A stretch of DNA of 64,000 nt from Bacteroides sp. Its GTDB lineage: Bacteria; Bacteroidota; Bacteroidia; Bacteroidales; Bacteroidaceae. The DNA lies in contig NZ_JAQVBV010000002.1 of NCBI RefSeq assembly GCF_028690125.1, forward strand, positions 124,001 to 188,000, read 5' to 3'. Of this stretch, positions 43,443 through 51,615 are shown one piece after another. The notes beneath the pieces were generated by a model that did no database searches, was not told the DNA's origin, and worked only from the letters and a program-made list of their open reading frames with translations. The translations under genes and the position numbers were made by a program. Numbering within the stretch: position 1 is the stretch's first letter; every line of letters starts with the position of its first letter.

Positions 43443-44824
43443 TGCTGTTCCTCCTTTCCCTGTACTTCATTCTTTTTCCACATTTCATTGAATGATTCTT
43501 TAGCAAACTTCGGCAGCTCACGCCCCTTACCCCAAGCATCCAAATCATTATACTTCATAAAGCGTGGTAAGCCATTCACAACAGGCGCCACCCAGAGAGC
43601 CGCATTGAATAAGGCCGGACGTTCCATCAGAAACTTCATGCCACCGGACATTATTTTCTTTCTGGTACTTGCCTTTCCCAAACCGTCCAAATCCTGACGC
43701 CACTTATAAATCTGCTCAGCCAAGTCCACCTTTACCGGACAAACATCCGAACAGGACATACACAATGAACAAGCAGAAAGATTATCGTAATATTTCTCCG
43801 GATCGTGTGCCATTCCCAGATTAATACCAATAGGCCCCGGAATAAAATAAGTATAGGAATATCCGCCACTTCGGCGGTATACGGGGCAAGTATTCATACA
43901 GGCACCACAACGTATACAGTTCAAAGTTTTAATGTGATCGGTTTTGGAGAGTAATTTACTCCGACCGTTATCCACAATAATAATATGATATTCACCACCC
44001 TCACGTGGACGACGGTAATGAGAAGTATAAGTTGTCACAGGTTGTCCGGTAGCCGAACGTGCCAGTAGACGCGTAAACACTCCCAGAGATTCCATATCCG
44101 GTACAATCTTTTCTATGCCGAAAGCAGCAATATTGAGTTTCGGATAGGAGGTTCCCATATCTGCATTTCCTTCGTTGGTACACACGACAATATCTCCTGT
44201 AGAAGCTACTGCAAAGTTAGCTCCTGTCATAGCAGCTTCTGCATTCAGGAAAAGATGTCTCAGGTTCTTACGAGCTGCATGAGTCAGATAAGTCGGATCG
44301 AAATTTCCTTTCTCCGTCCCCATCTCTTTTTCAAAAAGTTCGCCCACTTGTTCCCGTTTGATATGTATAGCGGGCATCACGATGTGGCTAGGCGCCTCAT
44401 GCATCAATTGAAGAATACGTTCTCCCAAATCAGATTCAACAACATCAATTCCACGTTCCATCAAGAAAGGATTCAGCCCACACTCTTCGGCAAGCATGGA
44501 CTTGCTCTTTATAAAATGATGGACATTATGCTCATTCAGTATATCGTAAACGATTGCACAATATTCATCAGCATCTTTTGCCCAATGGACAATAGCACCG
44601 TTGGCAGTAGCATTCTTTTCAAACTCCAGCAAGAGTTCTTCCAAATGGCTGTTGGAATAAAGTTTCAATTCACAAGCCTTATTGCGCAGTTCTTCCCATT
44701 CGGGAACTTCCTTACTCATTTTATCCCTTTTGACACGGACCATCCAAAGGGTTTCGTTATACCATGCTGCCATCTTGCTGTCCTGCAAGAACTTTTCTGC
44801 AGCTTTTGCATGTTGGGTACTCAT
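43439..44824 (-). CDS. lutB: LutB/YkgF iron-sulphur lactate-utilisation protein
   Basis: 461 aa. N-terminal LUD-type domain (GDIVVCTNEGNADMGTSYPK), then two 4Fe-4S binding motifs CIRCGACMNTCPVYR and CSLCMSCSDVCPVKV, then a C-terminal helical part. It carries electrons in the LutABC L-lactate oxidation complex. ATGA overlaps on both sides (with LutA upstream and LutC downstream) mark a tight operon. Confidence 0.95.
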   Translation of the reverse strand: MSTQHAKAAEKFLQDSKMAAWYNETLWMVRVKRDKMSKEVPEWEELRNKACELKLYSNSHLEELLLEFEKNATANGAIVHWAKDADEYCAIVYDILNEHNVHHFIKSKSMLAEECGLNPFLMERGIDVVESDLGERILQLMHEAPSHIVMPAIHIKREQVGELFEKEMGTEKGNFDPTYLTHAARKNLRHLFLNAEAAMTGANFAVASTGDIVVCTNEGNADMGTSYPKLNIAAFGIEKIVPDMESLGVFTRLLARSATGQPVTTYTSHYRRPREGGEYHIIIVDNGRSKLLSKTDHIKTLNCIRCGACMNTCPVYRRSGGYSYTYFIPGPIGINLGMAHDPEKYYDNLSACSLCMSCSDVCPVKVDLAEQIYKWRQDLDGLGKASTRKKIMSGGMKFLMERPALFNAALWVAPVVNGLPRFMKYNDLDAWGKGRELPKFAKESFNEMWKKNEVQGKEEQQ

Positions 44825-45561
44825 GATTGCGAAGCTAAGATTTCTACTATATGAAGAATTTTTATAGGAAGATGTTCACGTTCAATGACACCTTGCATAT
44901 GCATCAGACAGGAACTATCGGCTCCGACAATATATTCGGCTCCGGTAGCCATGTGGCTTTTCACTTTATCACGTCCCATACAAACAGAGACTGCCTGTTC
45001 TTCTACGGCAAACATACCGCCGAATCCACAGCATTCATCAACATGGGCAGGTTCGAAAACCTCAATACCTTCTACCATATCAAGCAGATCACGCAATTTA
45101 TTGTAGTAAGGAATATTCAGTTCACTCGGAGCAGAAAGGAGCAATTCGCGTACACCGTGACAACTATTATGGATACTTACTTTATGAGGAAAACGTGCCG
45201 GTAGCTTAGAAGGTTTCAGCACGTCATGAATAAATGCACAAAGGTCATGAATCTTACCCGCACTTTGACAAATATGCCCTTCTTTCTTTAAAACTCCGGG
45301 GTGATTTTCTTTCACAAAAGCCACACAACTGGCAGAAGGACCGACAATATAATCGTACTTCTGAAACAAATCATCAAACCGTAGTGCTAACTTCACTGAT
45401 TCATCCTCAAAACCAGCATTTGCCATCGGTTGTCCGCAACAAGTCTGGTCTAACGGATAATCGACATCTACTCCCAAACTTTTTAACAGCTTATACGATG
45501 CCACCCCCACATTTGGATAGATAGCATTGATATAACAAGGAATAAACAAACCTACTTTCAT
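44821..45561 (-). CDS. lutA: LutA/YkgE Fe-S protein (CCG-domain) of lactate utilisation
   Basis: 246 aa with two cysteine-rich CCG repeats: DQTCCGQPMANAG near residue 40 and VDECCGFGGMFAVEE near residue 180, which bind an Fe-S or heterodisulphide-type centre. First gene of the lutABC set. It starts 50 bases after the queE stop on the same strand with no recognisable promoter box, so read-through from the que genes is possible. Confidence 0.94.
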   Translation of the reverse strand: MKVGLFIPCYINAIYPNVGVASYKLLKSLGVDVDYPLDQTCCGQPMANAGFEDESVKLALRFDDLFQKYDYIVGPSASCVAFVKENHPGVLKKEGHICQSAGKIHDLCAFIHDVLKPSKLPARFPHKVSIHNSCHGVRELLLSAPSELNIPYYNKLRDLLDMVEGIEVFEPAHVDECCGFGGMFAVEEQAVSVCMGRDKVKSHMATGAEYIVGADSSCLMHMQGVIEREHLPIKILHIVEILASQS

Positions 45562-45610
45562 AATGTATATGTAAATTTTAGATGGTCCTTCGGTACATCC
45601 GTCTATCTAA

Positions 45611-46156
45611 TTAGCGGATGTCGATAAGTTTGTGCGTTTGCAGGCTAAGTCTCCATTTGGGATGTCGCATGACGCAATCTACTGTTTCAGCAGTGTTATT
45701 ACAAGAACAAGGTTGAAGGTAAAAATGTTCGGCAGGAAGTAATTCATAAATACTGATGTCCTGCCCTTCATAAACAACTTTCACTTCATCCATTTGTGTA
45801 ATTCCCAATTTGACACCTTGTTTAGGAGAGCAAGTTACCCAATCGATAGATTCGGGCAACGGACGGGTCCCGTTAGTTTCTATACAGACATATTTACCGA
45901 CCTCATGCAAACGGTCAATAAAATTACCATCTATCCATAACGAAGGCTCACCTCCTGTCAAGACAACCGTAACAGCAGGATATTTTTTTACTTCAGCAAT
46001 GATTTCCTCATCAGTCATCATTATTCCTTCCTCATGTTGCGTATCACAAAAATCACAGCTAAGGTTGCATCCTGAAAAGCGAACAAAGATAGCGGGTGTC
46101 CCGGTGTGATAGCCTTCCCCCTGTAAACTATAAAAGATTTCGTTGATTTTTCTCAT
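45611..46156 (-). CDS. queE: 7-carboxy-7-deazaguanine synthase QueE
   Basis: 181 aa from the second Met (MRKINEIFYSLQGEG). The radical SAM motif is CNLSCDFCDT (short CxxxCxxC form of QueE), followed by VVLTGGEPSLW. It converts 6-carboxytetrahydropterin to CDG in queuosine biosynthesis. Coupled to queD, 27 bases upstream. It is a compact QueE, as in Bacteroidetes. Other queuosine genes are not in this window. Confidence 0.95.
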   Translation of the reverse strand: MRKINEIFYSLQGEGYHTGTPAIFVRFSGCNLSCDFCDTQHEEGIMMTDEEIIAEVKKYPAVTVVLTGGEPSLWIDGNFIDRLHEVGKYVCIETNGTRPLPESIDWVTCSPKQGVKLGITQMDEVKVVYEGQDISIYELLPAEHFYLQPCSCNNTAETVDCVMRHPKWRLSLQTHKLIDIR

Positions 46157-46182
46157 CATTTTTATCTTTCATTCATCGGTTC

Positions 46183-46536
46183 TTACTCCTTTTCATCTTC
46201 TAATAAATCTTTCTCGTAGATGGCAACATTCCCTTCCGACTCCTGCACTTCCACTTTATAGCATTGAGGAATCTGCTTACAAACCCAACGAGCTATATTC
46301 TCAGCCGTTGGATTAAATGGAAGGACTTCATTCAGATTTTGGTGGTCAAGTTTTTCCATAACCACTTCTTTAATTCGGGAGAAATCTACCACCATCCCTT
46401 CGGAATTCAGCCGTGCTGAGCGACAATAGACAGTGATAATCCAATTGTGACCGTGCAGATTAGCACATTTGCTGCGGTACGGGAGCACCAGCTTATGAGA
46501 AGCTGATATCTCCATGCGTTTAATTACTGTAAACAT
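46183..46536 (-). CDS. queD: 6-carboxytetrahydropterin synthase QueD
   Basis: 117 aa. Zinc-binding His in SASHKL and in CANLHGHNW, with the catalytic Cys of KCANLHGH; PTAENIARWV and VQESEGNVAIY (Glu) complete the family pattern. It makes 6-carboxytetrahydropterin from dihydroneopterin triphosphate for queuosine. First gene of the queD-queE transcript; box TACCTTTG at 46588-46595. Confidence 0.95.
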   Translation of the reverse strand: MFTVIKRMEISASHKLVLPYRSKCANLHGHNWIITVYCRSARLNSEGMVVDFSRIKEVVMEKLDHQNLNEVLPFNPTAENIARWVCKQIPQCYKVEVQESEGNVAIYEKDLLEDEKE

Positions 46537-46587
46537 TGTTATATAAATTAAAAGTTACCTGCATCTAATGTCACCTCGATACAAGTA

Positions 46588-46595
46588 CAAAGGTA
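46588..46595 (-). promoter_or_regulatory. -7 box TACCTTTG for queD-queE
   Basis: Minus-strand TAnnTTTG match 51 bases upstream of the queD ATG. No preQ1 riboswitch-like structure was recognised in the leader. Confidence 0.5.
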
Positions 46596-46711
46596 GTATA
46601 AAAAGAGTTTTCATTGGACAAACCTCGTTGTTTTTTCATCTTTCTATTCAGCAAAATAGGCAACACCGAATGTAGAATACAAATAAATTTGCTTCTGCAT
46701 CGGGTTTGCAC

Positions 46712-46719
46712 TATCTTTG
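46712..46719 (+). promoter_or_regulatory. -33/-7 promoter (TTTG, TATCTTTG) four bases before the DUF454 start
   Basis: TATCTTTG with TTTG at 46688-46691, a 20-base spacer. Then TTGC and ATG at 46724. It is the best example in the window of a box abutting a start codon. Confidence 0.65.
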
Positions 46720-46723
46720 TTGC

Positions 46724-47083
46724 ATGAAAACTCTCTGTATTGTTTTAGGAAGCATTTCTCTGGCACTCGGCATTCTCGGTATCTTTTTGCCGTTATTGCC
46801 CACTACCCCCTTTCTATTACTTACAGCTGCCCTTTATTTCAAAGGATCGTCCCGATTATATAATTGGCTACTGAATCACCAACACCTCGGACCATACATT
46901 CGAAACTTTCGCGAAAACAAAGCCATACCCCTACGTGCCAAAATCATTTCACTCACTTTGATGTGGGGAACCATGTCTTATTGTATTTTCTTCCTAATCC
47001 CACTTTTATGGGTAAAGATACTCCTCGCACTGATTGCAGTAGGAGTCACCTATCATATTCTTTCTTTCAAAACATTGAAATAA
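46724..47083 (+). CDS. DUF454 (YbaN) inner-membrane protein
   Basis: 119 aa from the ATG at 46724. Three membrane helices with the family's start ILGIFLPLLPTTPFLLLTAA and the internal HLGPYIRNFRENKAIPLRAK loop. The function of YbaN/DUF454 is unknown. The 3' end overlaps the convergent nucleosidase-like gene by 31 bases. The TTG start at 46706 would place the promoter inside the gene and is rejected. Confidence 0.88.
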   Translation: MKTLCIVLGSISLALGILGIFLPLLPTTPFLLLTAALYFKGSSRLYNWLLNHQHLGPYIRNFRENKAIPLRAKIISLTLMWGTMSYCIFFLIPLLWVKILLALIAVGVTYHILSFKTLK

Positions 47084-47619
47084 TGTGAGAGTCCCTGCCG
47101 TGCATCTGCCAGTTTATCTTCCCAATGTTTTACGGAGTTCTGACCTATAATATCCGAAACATATTTCACCGATATAAATGGAATTTCTTTAGCCCGACAA
47201 ACAAAGGCCTGAGCATAAGCTTCCATATCTACTACATCTCCACTTACGTGAGTTAGCTCTGTCAAAAAACTATCTCCGGTATTGCAAATACCGTCCTCGA
47301 TCCAATTTTCACAAAAACCTCTTTCTTTCAACAAAGCAGATGAATCAATCTCCGACTCCAAACCGAAAGCCGTCATCTTCTGCATATCTCGGTCTATGAA
47401 CTTACGACAAACAAAAATATCTCCAACCTGATGATTGACTGTTCCGGCTGTACCAAGGTTCAAAACTAAATCCGGTTCTACCTGACGAATCGCTTCCGTC
47501 AAATGAAACGCTGCCTTCACTTTACCAATGCCTGTACGAACGTAATAAGGTTCCACTTCAGGCCATTTAATCTCTACAAATTCGCCTTGAACGGCATAGG
47601 TTATTAATATTTTCAACAT
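47053..47619 (-). CDS. Nucleoside phosphorylase-type protein (MTA/SAH or futalosine nucleosidase-like)
   Basis: 188 aa of the PNP/UDP phosphorylase fold, shorter than MTAN (about 230). NLGTAGTVNHQVGDIFV and VVDMEAYAQAFVCRA (substrate Glu of MEAYA) with IPFISVKYVSDIIGQNS are clear. It probably cleaves the glycosidic bond of a purine nucleoside. Which nucleoside cannot be settled: MTA/SAH nucleosidase, or futalosine hydrolase. Single gene, convergent with DUF454. Confidence 0.82.
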   Translation of the reverse strand: MLKILITYAVQGEFVEIKWPEVEPYYVRTGIGKVKAAFHLTEAIRQVEPDLVLNLGTAGTVNHQVGDIFVCRKFIDRDMQKMTAFGLESEIDSSALLKERGFCENWIEDGICNTGDSFLTELTHVSGDVVDMEAYAQAFVCRAKEIPFISVKYVSDIIGQNSVKHWEDKLADARQGLSHYFNVLKERI

Positions 47620-47943
47620 ATATACCTCTTATTTTACATATTTCTATTCTTTAAAAAGAACCAATCACATATTAAATGGACAAAAGTACTACATTTATTG
47701 CCCTATTTGACTATCAAATATTTATTAGACGCAAAAAACACACAAGATTTAAGTGAATATGACCTTCTAAAGGATTTATTTCATTTCTAATAATGGATAG
47801 TTTATTAGATATTGAATATTTATTTTATATATTGTCTTTCTACAGCATCCTACAAACTCCGTCCTGTTTTTCATATCTTTCTAATTCATTGTTCAATATT
47901 TCTATATCATTAAACTCCCTGACAAAAGCAATAAACAAGTATC
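47620..47943. other. AT-rich gap with a short minus-strand frame
   Basis: 324 bases. On the minus strand a TTG-started frame at 47840-47938 encodes LFIAFVREFNDIEILNNELE plus 12 residues. Its amphipathic, Glu/Asn-rich look suggests protein rather than noise, and it lies 5 bases beyond the stop of the duplicated-domain gene; it may be a remnant or a very short gene. The rest shows no signal. Confidence 0.35.
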
Positions 47944-48837
47944 TTATTCTTTTTTATTTGGTTTTAATAAACTCTCATATCCACCAAACCCAGAACCTAA
48001 CATAACTTTATATGGCTCTTGAGTTTTTTCAATAATATATACCACAGCTGTAAATGGATATTTAAGTTTATCTTCACGCCATTTTTCATAATAAAGTGTT
48101 ACAGCATAATATGAATCTTCTGGTTCTACATATTTTGGAACATATATATAATTGTCATCACGAGCCCAATCTATATCTAATAATTTAAAATCACCCTGTT
48201 CAATCGCAAAAGACACATCTTTACGATACAATTGGGGGTATTTTTCTTTAAGAACCTTTTGGGAGATCTCTACTAAAATACTATCCCTTTTCCCTACAGG
48301 CATTGAAGAAAGACGGTCCTTTATCTTAATATTTTTTATAGCAGGCCAACTATACCCCAAATTACTCCCCAGCATAATTTCGACTATTTCTTGATTTTTA
48401 TCAATTATGGTAGCTCTCGCTGTATATGGACTCTCAAAGTTCTCTTCCACCCATTTATCATAGTAAAGTGCCACTGTATAACGCAAATCTTCCGGTTTCA
48501 AATAGTCAGGTACACCAGGGTTAAGCATATCCTCTTGCAACCATTTCAAAAAGAAGCCTTTAAAGTCACTTTGTGTAATAATAGGATGTACATCCTCACG
48601 ATACCACCCTGGAAACTTCTCTTTGAGTAGTTTCTGAGTTATCTCTACTAAAATACTATCTCTTTTTTCTTTGGACATAGAAGAGAGTCGCTCTTGTGCA
48701 ACCAATGTGGTTGTACAAAATAATAAAAGCAATACAAAAAAAGCGCTCACAGTAATCGATAATCGTTGTCTAGTCAGCTCAAATCTACAATAAAAAAAGG
48801 ACTTGCTTTCAGCCGAAAAGGTTCGAACTATTCTCAT
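47944..48837 (-). CDS. Exported protein with two tandem copies of an unknown domain
   Basis: 297 aa. A hydrophobic segment near residues 28-47 (ITVSAFFVLLLLFCTTTLVA) is a signal peptide or anchor preceded by a basic N-terminal stretch; a later start may exist. Two homologous units follow, at about 50-165 and 175-290. Each begins RLSSM-x-x-x-KRDSILVEI and ends with YY-x-KW-x-E and V-x-I-M-L-G-S (DSILVEITQKLLKEKFP versus DSILVEISQKVLKEKYP). I do not recognise the domain. The surrounding DNA is AT-rich with little else, suggesting an acquired or fast-evolving locus. Confidence 0.7.
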   Translation of the reverse strand: MRIVRTFSAESKSFFYCRFELTRQRLSITVSAFFVLLLLFCTTTLVAQERLSSMSKEKRDSILVEITQKLLKEKFPGWYREDVHPIITQSDFKGFFLKWLQEDMLNPGVPDYLKPEDLRYTVALYYDKWVEENFESPYTARATIIDKNQEIVEIMLGSNLGYSWPAIKNIKIKDRLSSMPVGKRDSILVEISQKVLKEKYPQLYRKDVSFAIEQGDFKLLDIDWARDDNYIYVPKYVEPEDSYYAVTLYYEKWREDKLKYPFTAVVYIIEKTQEPYKVMLGSGFGGYESLLKPNKKE

Positions 48838-49405
48838 GTTTATTTCAACTTTAGTGTTATTAATTCATCGTTTTTAAATCAAAACATCTTTGGTAAAGAT
48901 AATATTATTTATTGGATTTCAATACGATTATTGATAATATATTTTCAAACAAAATAAGAGTTTACTTAAAAAGATCACAGTTATAATTATATCAAGATCT
49001 TAAGACATACCATCATTCGGTCCCATACCTGTACCAGTAGAATAGCTAGCTCTCGTAGCTAATGAAGCTTCATTCATTTCATGTAGCTTCAATTCTTCTT
49101 TTTTGTTCCATTTTTCTAATTTTCTAATAGATATCTCTATATCTATCTGATGAGCAATAATTAGCATATACAGCCAAATCTTCTTTATCCATATTCCTAT
49201 TGATTATTTCTCTAAAACAGTAAGGTATTGATCGGTATTTTCAAGAATTGATATATACCAGTATTCCATGAATCAGAACAACGTGGATAATCAAAAATAG
49301 GGGCATACGATAGTAGAAAGTATCATATAAATGATAAAATGGAATATTTTTCTAAATAAAACATGAAAACTCTCATGTTATTTTAGGATTTTGAAATATA
49401 ATACC
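48838..49405. other. AT-rich gap with remnant-like minus-strand frames
   Basis: About 570 bases. A 55-codon frame lies at 49000-49167 (minus). In the same frame, upstream of one TAA, another short frame reads MEYWYISILENTDQYLTVLE. A different frame has MDKEDLAVYANYCSSDRYRD after AGGAAT. The mixture suggests a decayed gene or several micro-genes; no full gene is supported. Confidence 0.35.
49000..49167 (-). CDS. Possible 55-aa protein or gene fragment
   Basis: ATG at 49167, TAA at 49000-49002. Starts MLIIAHQIDIEISIRKLEKW and ends in the Gly/Ser/Thr-rich tail STGTGMGPNDGMS. No family recognised and no clear Shine-Dalgarno. The reading frame continues open upstream for several codons before a TAA, so it may be the tail of a broken gene rather than an intact small protein. 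Confidence 0.35.
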   Translation of the reverse strand: MLIIAHQIDIEISIRKLEKWNKKEELKLHEMNEASLATRASYSTGTGMGPNDGMS

Positions 49406-49413
49406 TATATTTG
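49406..49413 (+). promoter_or_regulatory. -7 box TATATTTG giving a long leader for the cold-shock operon
   Basis: Plus-strand TAnnTTTG match about 220 bases before the ATG at 49632. The leader 49420-49631 is T-rich and has no other ORF. Long structured leaders are a known feature of cold-shock genes; structure here is not verified. Confidence 0.4.
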
Positions 49414-49631
49414 CTGAATAAACAATTAGGTTTATTCTGATTCTTCTTCTTTGTCTGTGTTTGATTCCTTGCTATTTCGCAGTGGATTTTTTCATTTTCA
49501 AGATTGATCTCATTATTAGTCCTTTTTGTCTGGAGAAAATCCGTTTTGAACATTGATTATTTGGTATATGAAAATTGATGAAGGCATCAATGGCAGAACA
49601 TCCCAAGTAATTATATTAATTACAATTATAT

Positions 49632-50084
49632 ATGGTAAAAAAAGTAACATCAACTAAAAGAGATCGGGAAAAAGCGAAGCAAAGTAAGAGAGAAGAAAAA
49701 CAAAAGAAAAAAGAAGAGCGCATTAATAATGGGAGTCGCAGCTTTGAGGAAATGCTTGCATATGTGGACGAAAATGGAGTACTCCATTCAACGCCACAGG
49801 AAAAACCCAGAGAGGAAATTGATGCCAGTGAGATTGCAGTCTCAGTTTCCAAACAGGAAGCAATAGAAGATCCACTTCCTTTTAACGGACGGATTGAACA
49901 TTTTAATGAGTCCAAAGGTTATGGATTTGTGAAGGATACAAATAATGGCGAAAAATATTTTTTTCATATATCTTCAGCTCCGGCTGATATTGCAGAAGGA
50001 GATATAATAACATTTGAAATTGAACGTGGTACGCGGGGAATGAACGCCGTGCGCATCTCAATTATTAATAAAGTAAATAAATAG
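49632..50084 (+). CDS. Cold-shock-domain protein with charged N-terminal extension
   Basis: 150 aa. A highly basic/acidic N-terminal part (residues 1-85, Lys/Glu-rich) precedes a cold-shock domain at about 85-148: NGRIEHFNESKGYGFVKD holds the RNP1 K-G-Y-G-F-V motif and YFFHISSAPADIAEGDIITF the RNP2 F-F-H region. It binds single-stranded RNA/DNA. It is followed after 8 bases by an RRM protein gene, so the two RNA-binding proteins are made from one message. Confidence 0.92.
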   Translation: MVKKVTSTKRDREKAKQSKREEKQKKKEERINNGSRSFEEMLAYVDENGVLHSTPQEKPREEIDASEIAVSVSKQEAIEDPLPFNGRIEHFNESKGYGFVKDTNNGEKYFFHISSAPADIAEGDIITFEIERGTRGMNAVRISIINKVNK

Positions 50085-50092
50085 AAAAGAAA

Positions 50093-50458
50093 ATGAACAT
50101 TTATGTTGCAAATTTAAGCTGGGGTACAACATCCGACAGCTTGCAGGAATTATTCTCACAGTTTGGCGAAGTTACAGCAGCCAACATCATTACTGACAGA
50201 GAAACGGGGCGTTCACGCGGATTCGGTTTTGTTGATATGCCGAACGATGAAGAAGGTCAAAAGGCTATCAACGAACTGAATGAAACTGACTTTGAAGGTA
50301 AAACTATTGCAGTAAGCGTAGCACGCCCTAGAACTGAAAGACCTTCAGGTGGTCGTGGTGGTTACGGTGGTGGCAACCGCGGTGGCGGTGGTAACCGTGG
50401 CGGTGGCTATAGCGGTGGAAACCGTGGTGGTGGCGGCTATGGTGGTGGAAGATATTAA
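50093..50458 (+). CDS. RNA-recognition-motif protein with Gly/Arg-rich tail
   Basis: 121 aa. One RRM (residues 1-80): NIYVANLSWGTTSDSLQELF contains RNP2 and RGFGFVDM contains RNP1. The last 40 residues are Gly/Arg/Tyr-rich (RGG-like). Such single-RRM proteins are common in Bacteroides and bind many RNAs. Translated immediately after the cold-shock gene and ended by the hairpin at 50490. Confidence 0.94.
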   Translation: MNIYVANLSWGTTSDSLQELFSQFGEVTAANIITDRETGRSRGFGFVDMPNDEEGQKAINELNETDFEGKTIAVSVARPRTERPSGGRGGYGGGNRGGGGNRGGGYSGGNRGGGGYGGGRY

Positions 50459-50489
50459 TTCCCTGCTTATATAAAAGTTATCATAAAAG

Positions 50490-50524
50490 AAAAAGTGTGT
50501 CGAATATTTCGTCACACTTTTTTT
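50490..50524 (+). terminator. Intrinsic terminator of the cold-shock/RRM operon
   Basis: AAAAAGTGTG-T-CGAA pairs with TTCG-T-CACACTTTTT around a TAT loop, followed by TTTATTTT. A stem with a single T-T mismatch and a strong U-tract. Confidence 0.8.
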
Positions 50525-50717
50525 ATTTTAATCCTCCTCATACAAATGATCACATTTCTTTTTATACCGAATATAGCGTAGAGTCCATTCATGCTTTTTT
50601 CACGAACCCCTTTTCTGGAAGATGTTCATAGTAATAATTTAGAATGAGTTCGTAAAAACAGAAGCATTTACCATCTTTTTCTTAGTTGCTCCTAAGTTTC
50701 CTTACTCATGTTTATTT

Positions 50718-51420
50718 CATGATACACCTGGGGCGCCGTCTTTCATCTGGCCGAAAAAGTAGAAATAGAACTCCCACGGGAAAAAGTAATGAACAACCGG
50801 ACAGGTACAGTAGGTACAGTAAGTTCACCCCATCAAGATCTCACACGCGCACACGTATATAATAAGGTGAAAAATAAAGAAACAAAGAGCGAAGATGAAC
50901 CGGAAGAATTACTACCCGGCAGTAAGCTTCAGCAGCACTGCCCACTTTCCCCACAGCAGACTGGCTATAATTCCTGACGCGTATTATGAGCTATCGTACT
51001 AACGTCGCACAACATGACATTCTTTTACTCGGATTATTAACCGCCTTAGGCGCCAGCATGGAACGATCTATAAGACGTCCTTATGCCCAAAGACAACATC
51101 ATTACCCGTTAGGATGTAACGATCACTCCGGAAAACTTTAAAGCCGTACGAGGGCTTATAACCTCTATCCCCATGCCACGCATATATTGTCCTTTCTGCC
51201 CCCTACGGAAGTCAGCCACCGAACGAATGCAGACCGCGATGCCTTTTTCGAAACTCTGGGTAACGGATTCACCCGTGCACAAATGTTGGAACAGACTGAA
51301 ATAATGGAAATTAAGCTCAATACTGCTATTACCTGGCTAAAACGTTTGGTGAAGCGCGGATTACTTACCAGTGTAGATGGCAAAGGCACTTACGCGCGTA
51401 CACACGCGTGCGTGTGCTAG
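50718..51420 (+). pseudogene. Decayed DUF3987-type gene (mobile-element primase-like), in pieces
   Basis: Three plus-strand fragments in different frames look like one broken protein. The first (about 50718-50980) reads HLAEKVEIELPREKVMNNRT with a TGTVGTV linker. The second (50971-51141) reads MSYRTNVAQHDILLLGLLTA then LGASMERSI, characteristic of DUF3987/VirE-linked Bacteroides proteins. The third (51187-51420) reads FFETLGNGFTRAQMLEQTEI then NTAITWLKRLVKRGLLTSV, like their C-terminal winged helix. Stops and frameshifts separate them. I infer an inactivated mobile-region gene. The family call rests on pattern memory, not a search. Confidence 0.5.
51391..51417. repeat. 27-bp alternating pyrimidine-purine tract
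   Basis: Perfect alternation TACGCGCGTACACACGCGTG and on to TGC at 51417. A similar 20-bp alternating tract lies at 50842-50861. Both sit inside the decayed gene and could form Z-DNA under supercoiling. Confidence 0.7.
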
Positions 51421-51488
51421 AGAGGCCCCCAAAAAGTGTACGTATTGTACCCACACCCCTTAAAACAGCACAGCAGTTTGCAGGTGCT

Positions 51489-51554
51489 AAAGCAGTGCTT
51501 TAGAAGTCGTAAAGCTATGCTTTAGCTCATGTAAAGCAGTGCTTTCTAAAGCTC
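51489..51554. repeat. Three palindromes spaced exactly 22 bp
   Basis: AAAGCAGTGCTTT (51489-51501), AAAGCTATGCTTT (51511-51523) and AAAGCAGTGCTTT (51533-51545), each followed by 9 bases. The period equals that of the array at 24674. It lies between the decayed DUF3987-like gene and the stop of the DUF4062 gene. Not a terminator: no U-tract. Confidence 0.75.
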
Positions 51555-51615
51555 ACCATTTCATCCACGAAGATTTATAGTCTCCTTATAAAGATTTGAA
51601 AGTATTATTTCCAAC

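Noticed and set aside
47793..48005. Plus-strand 70-aa frame in the AT-rich gap
   Set aside because: It runs antisense into the duplicated-domain gene and has a low-complexity Ser/Leu/Tyr composition.
51489..51554. CRISPR-like short palindromic repeats
   Set aside because: Only 9 bases separate the palindromes and there are just three; no cas genes.
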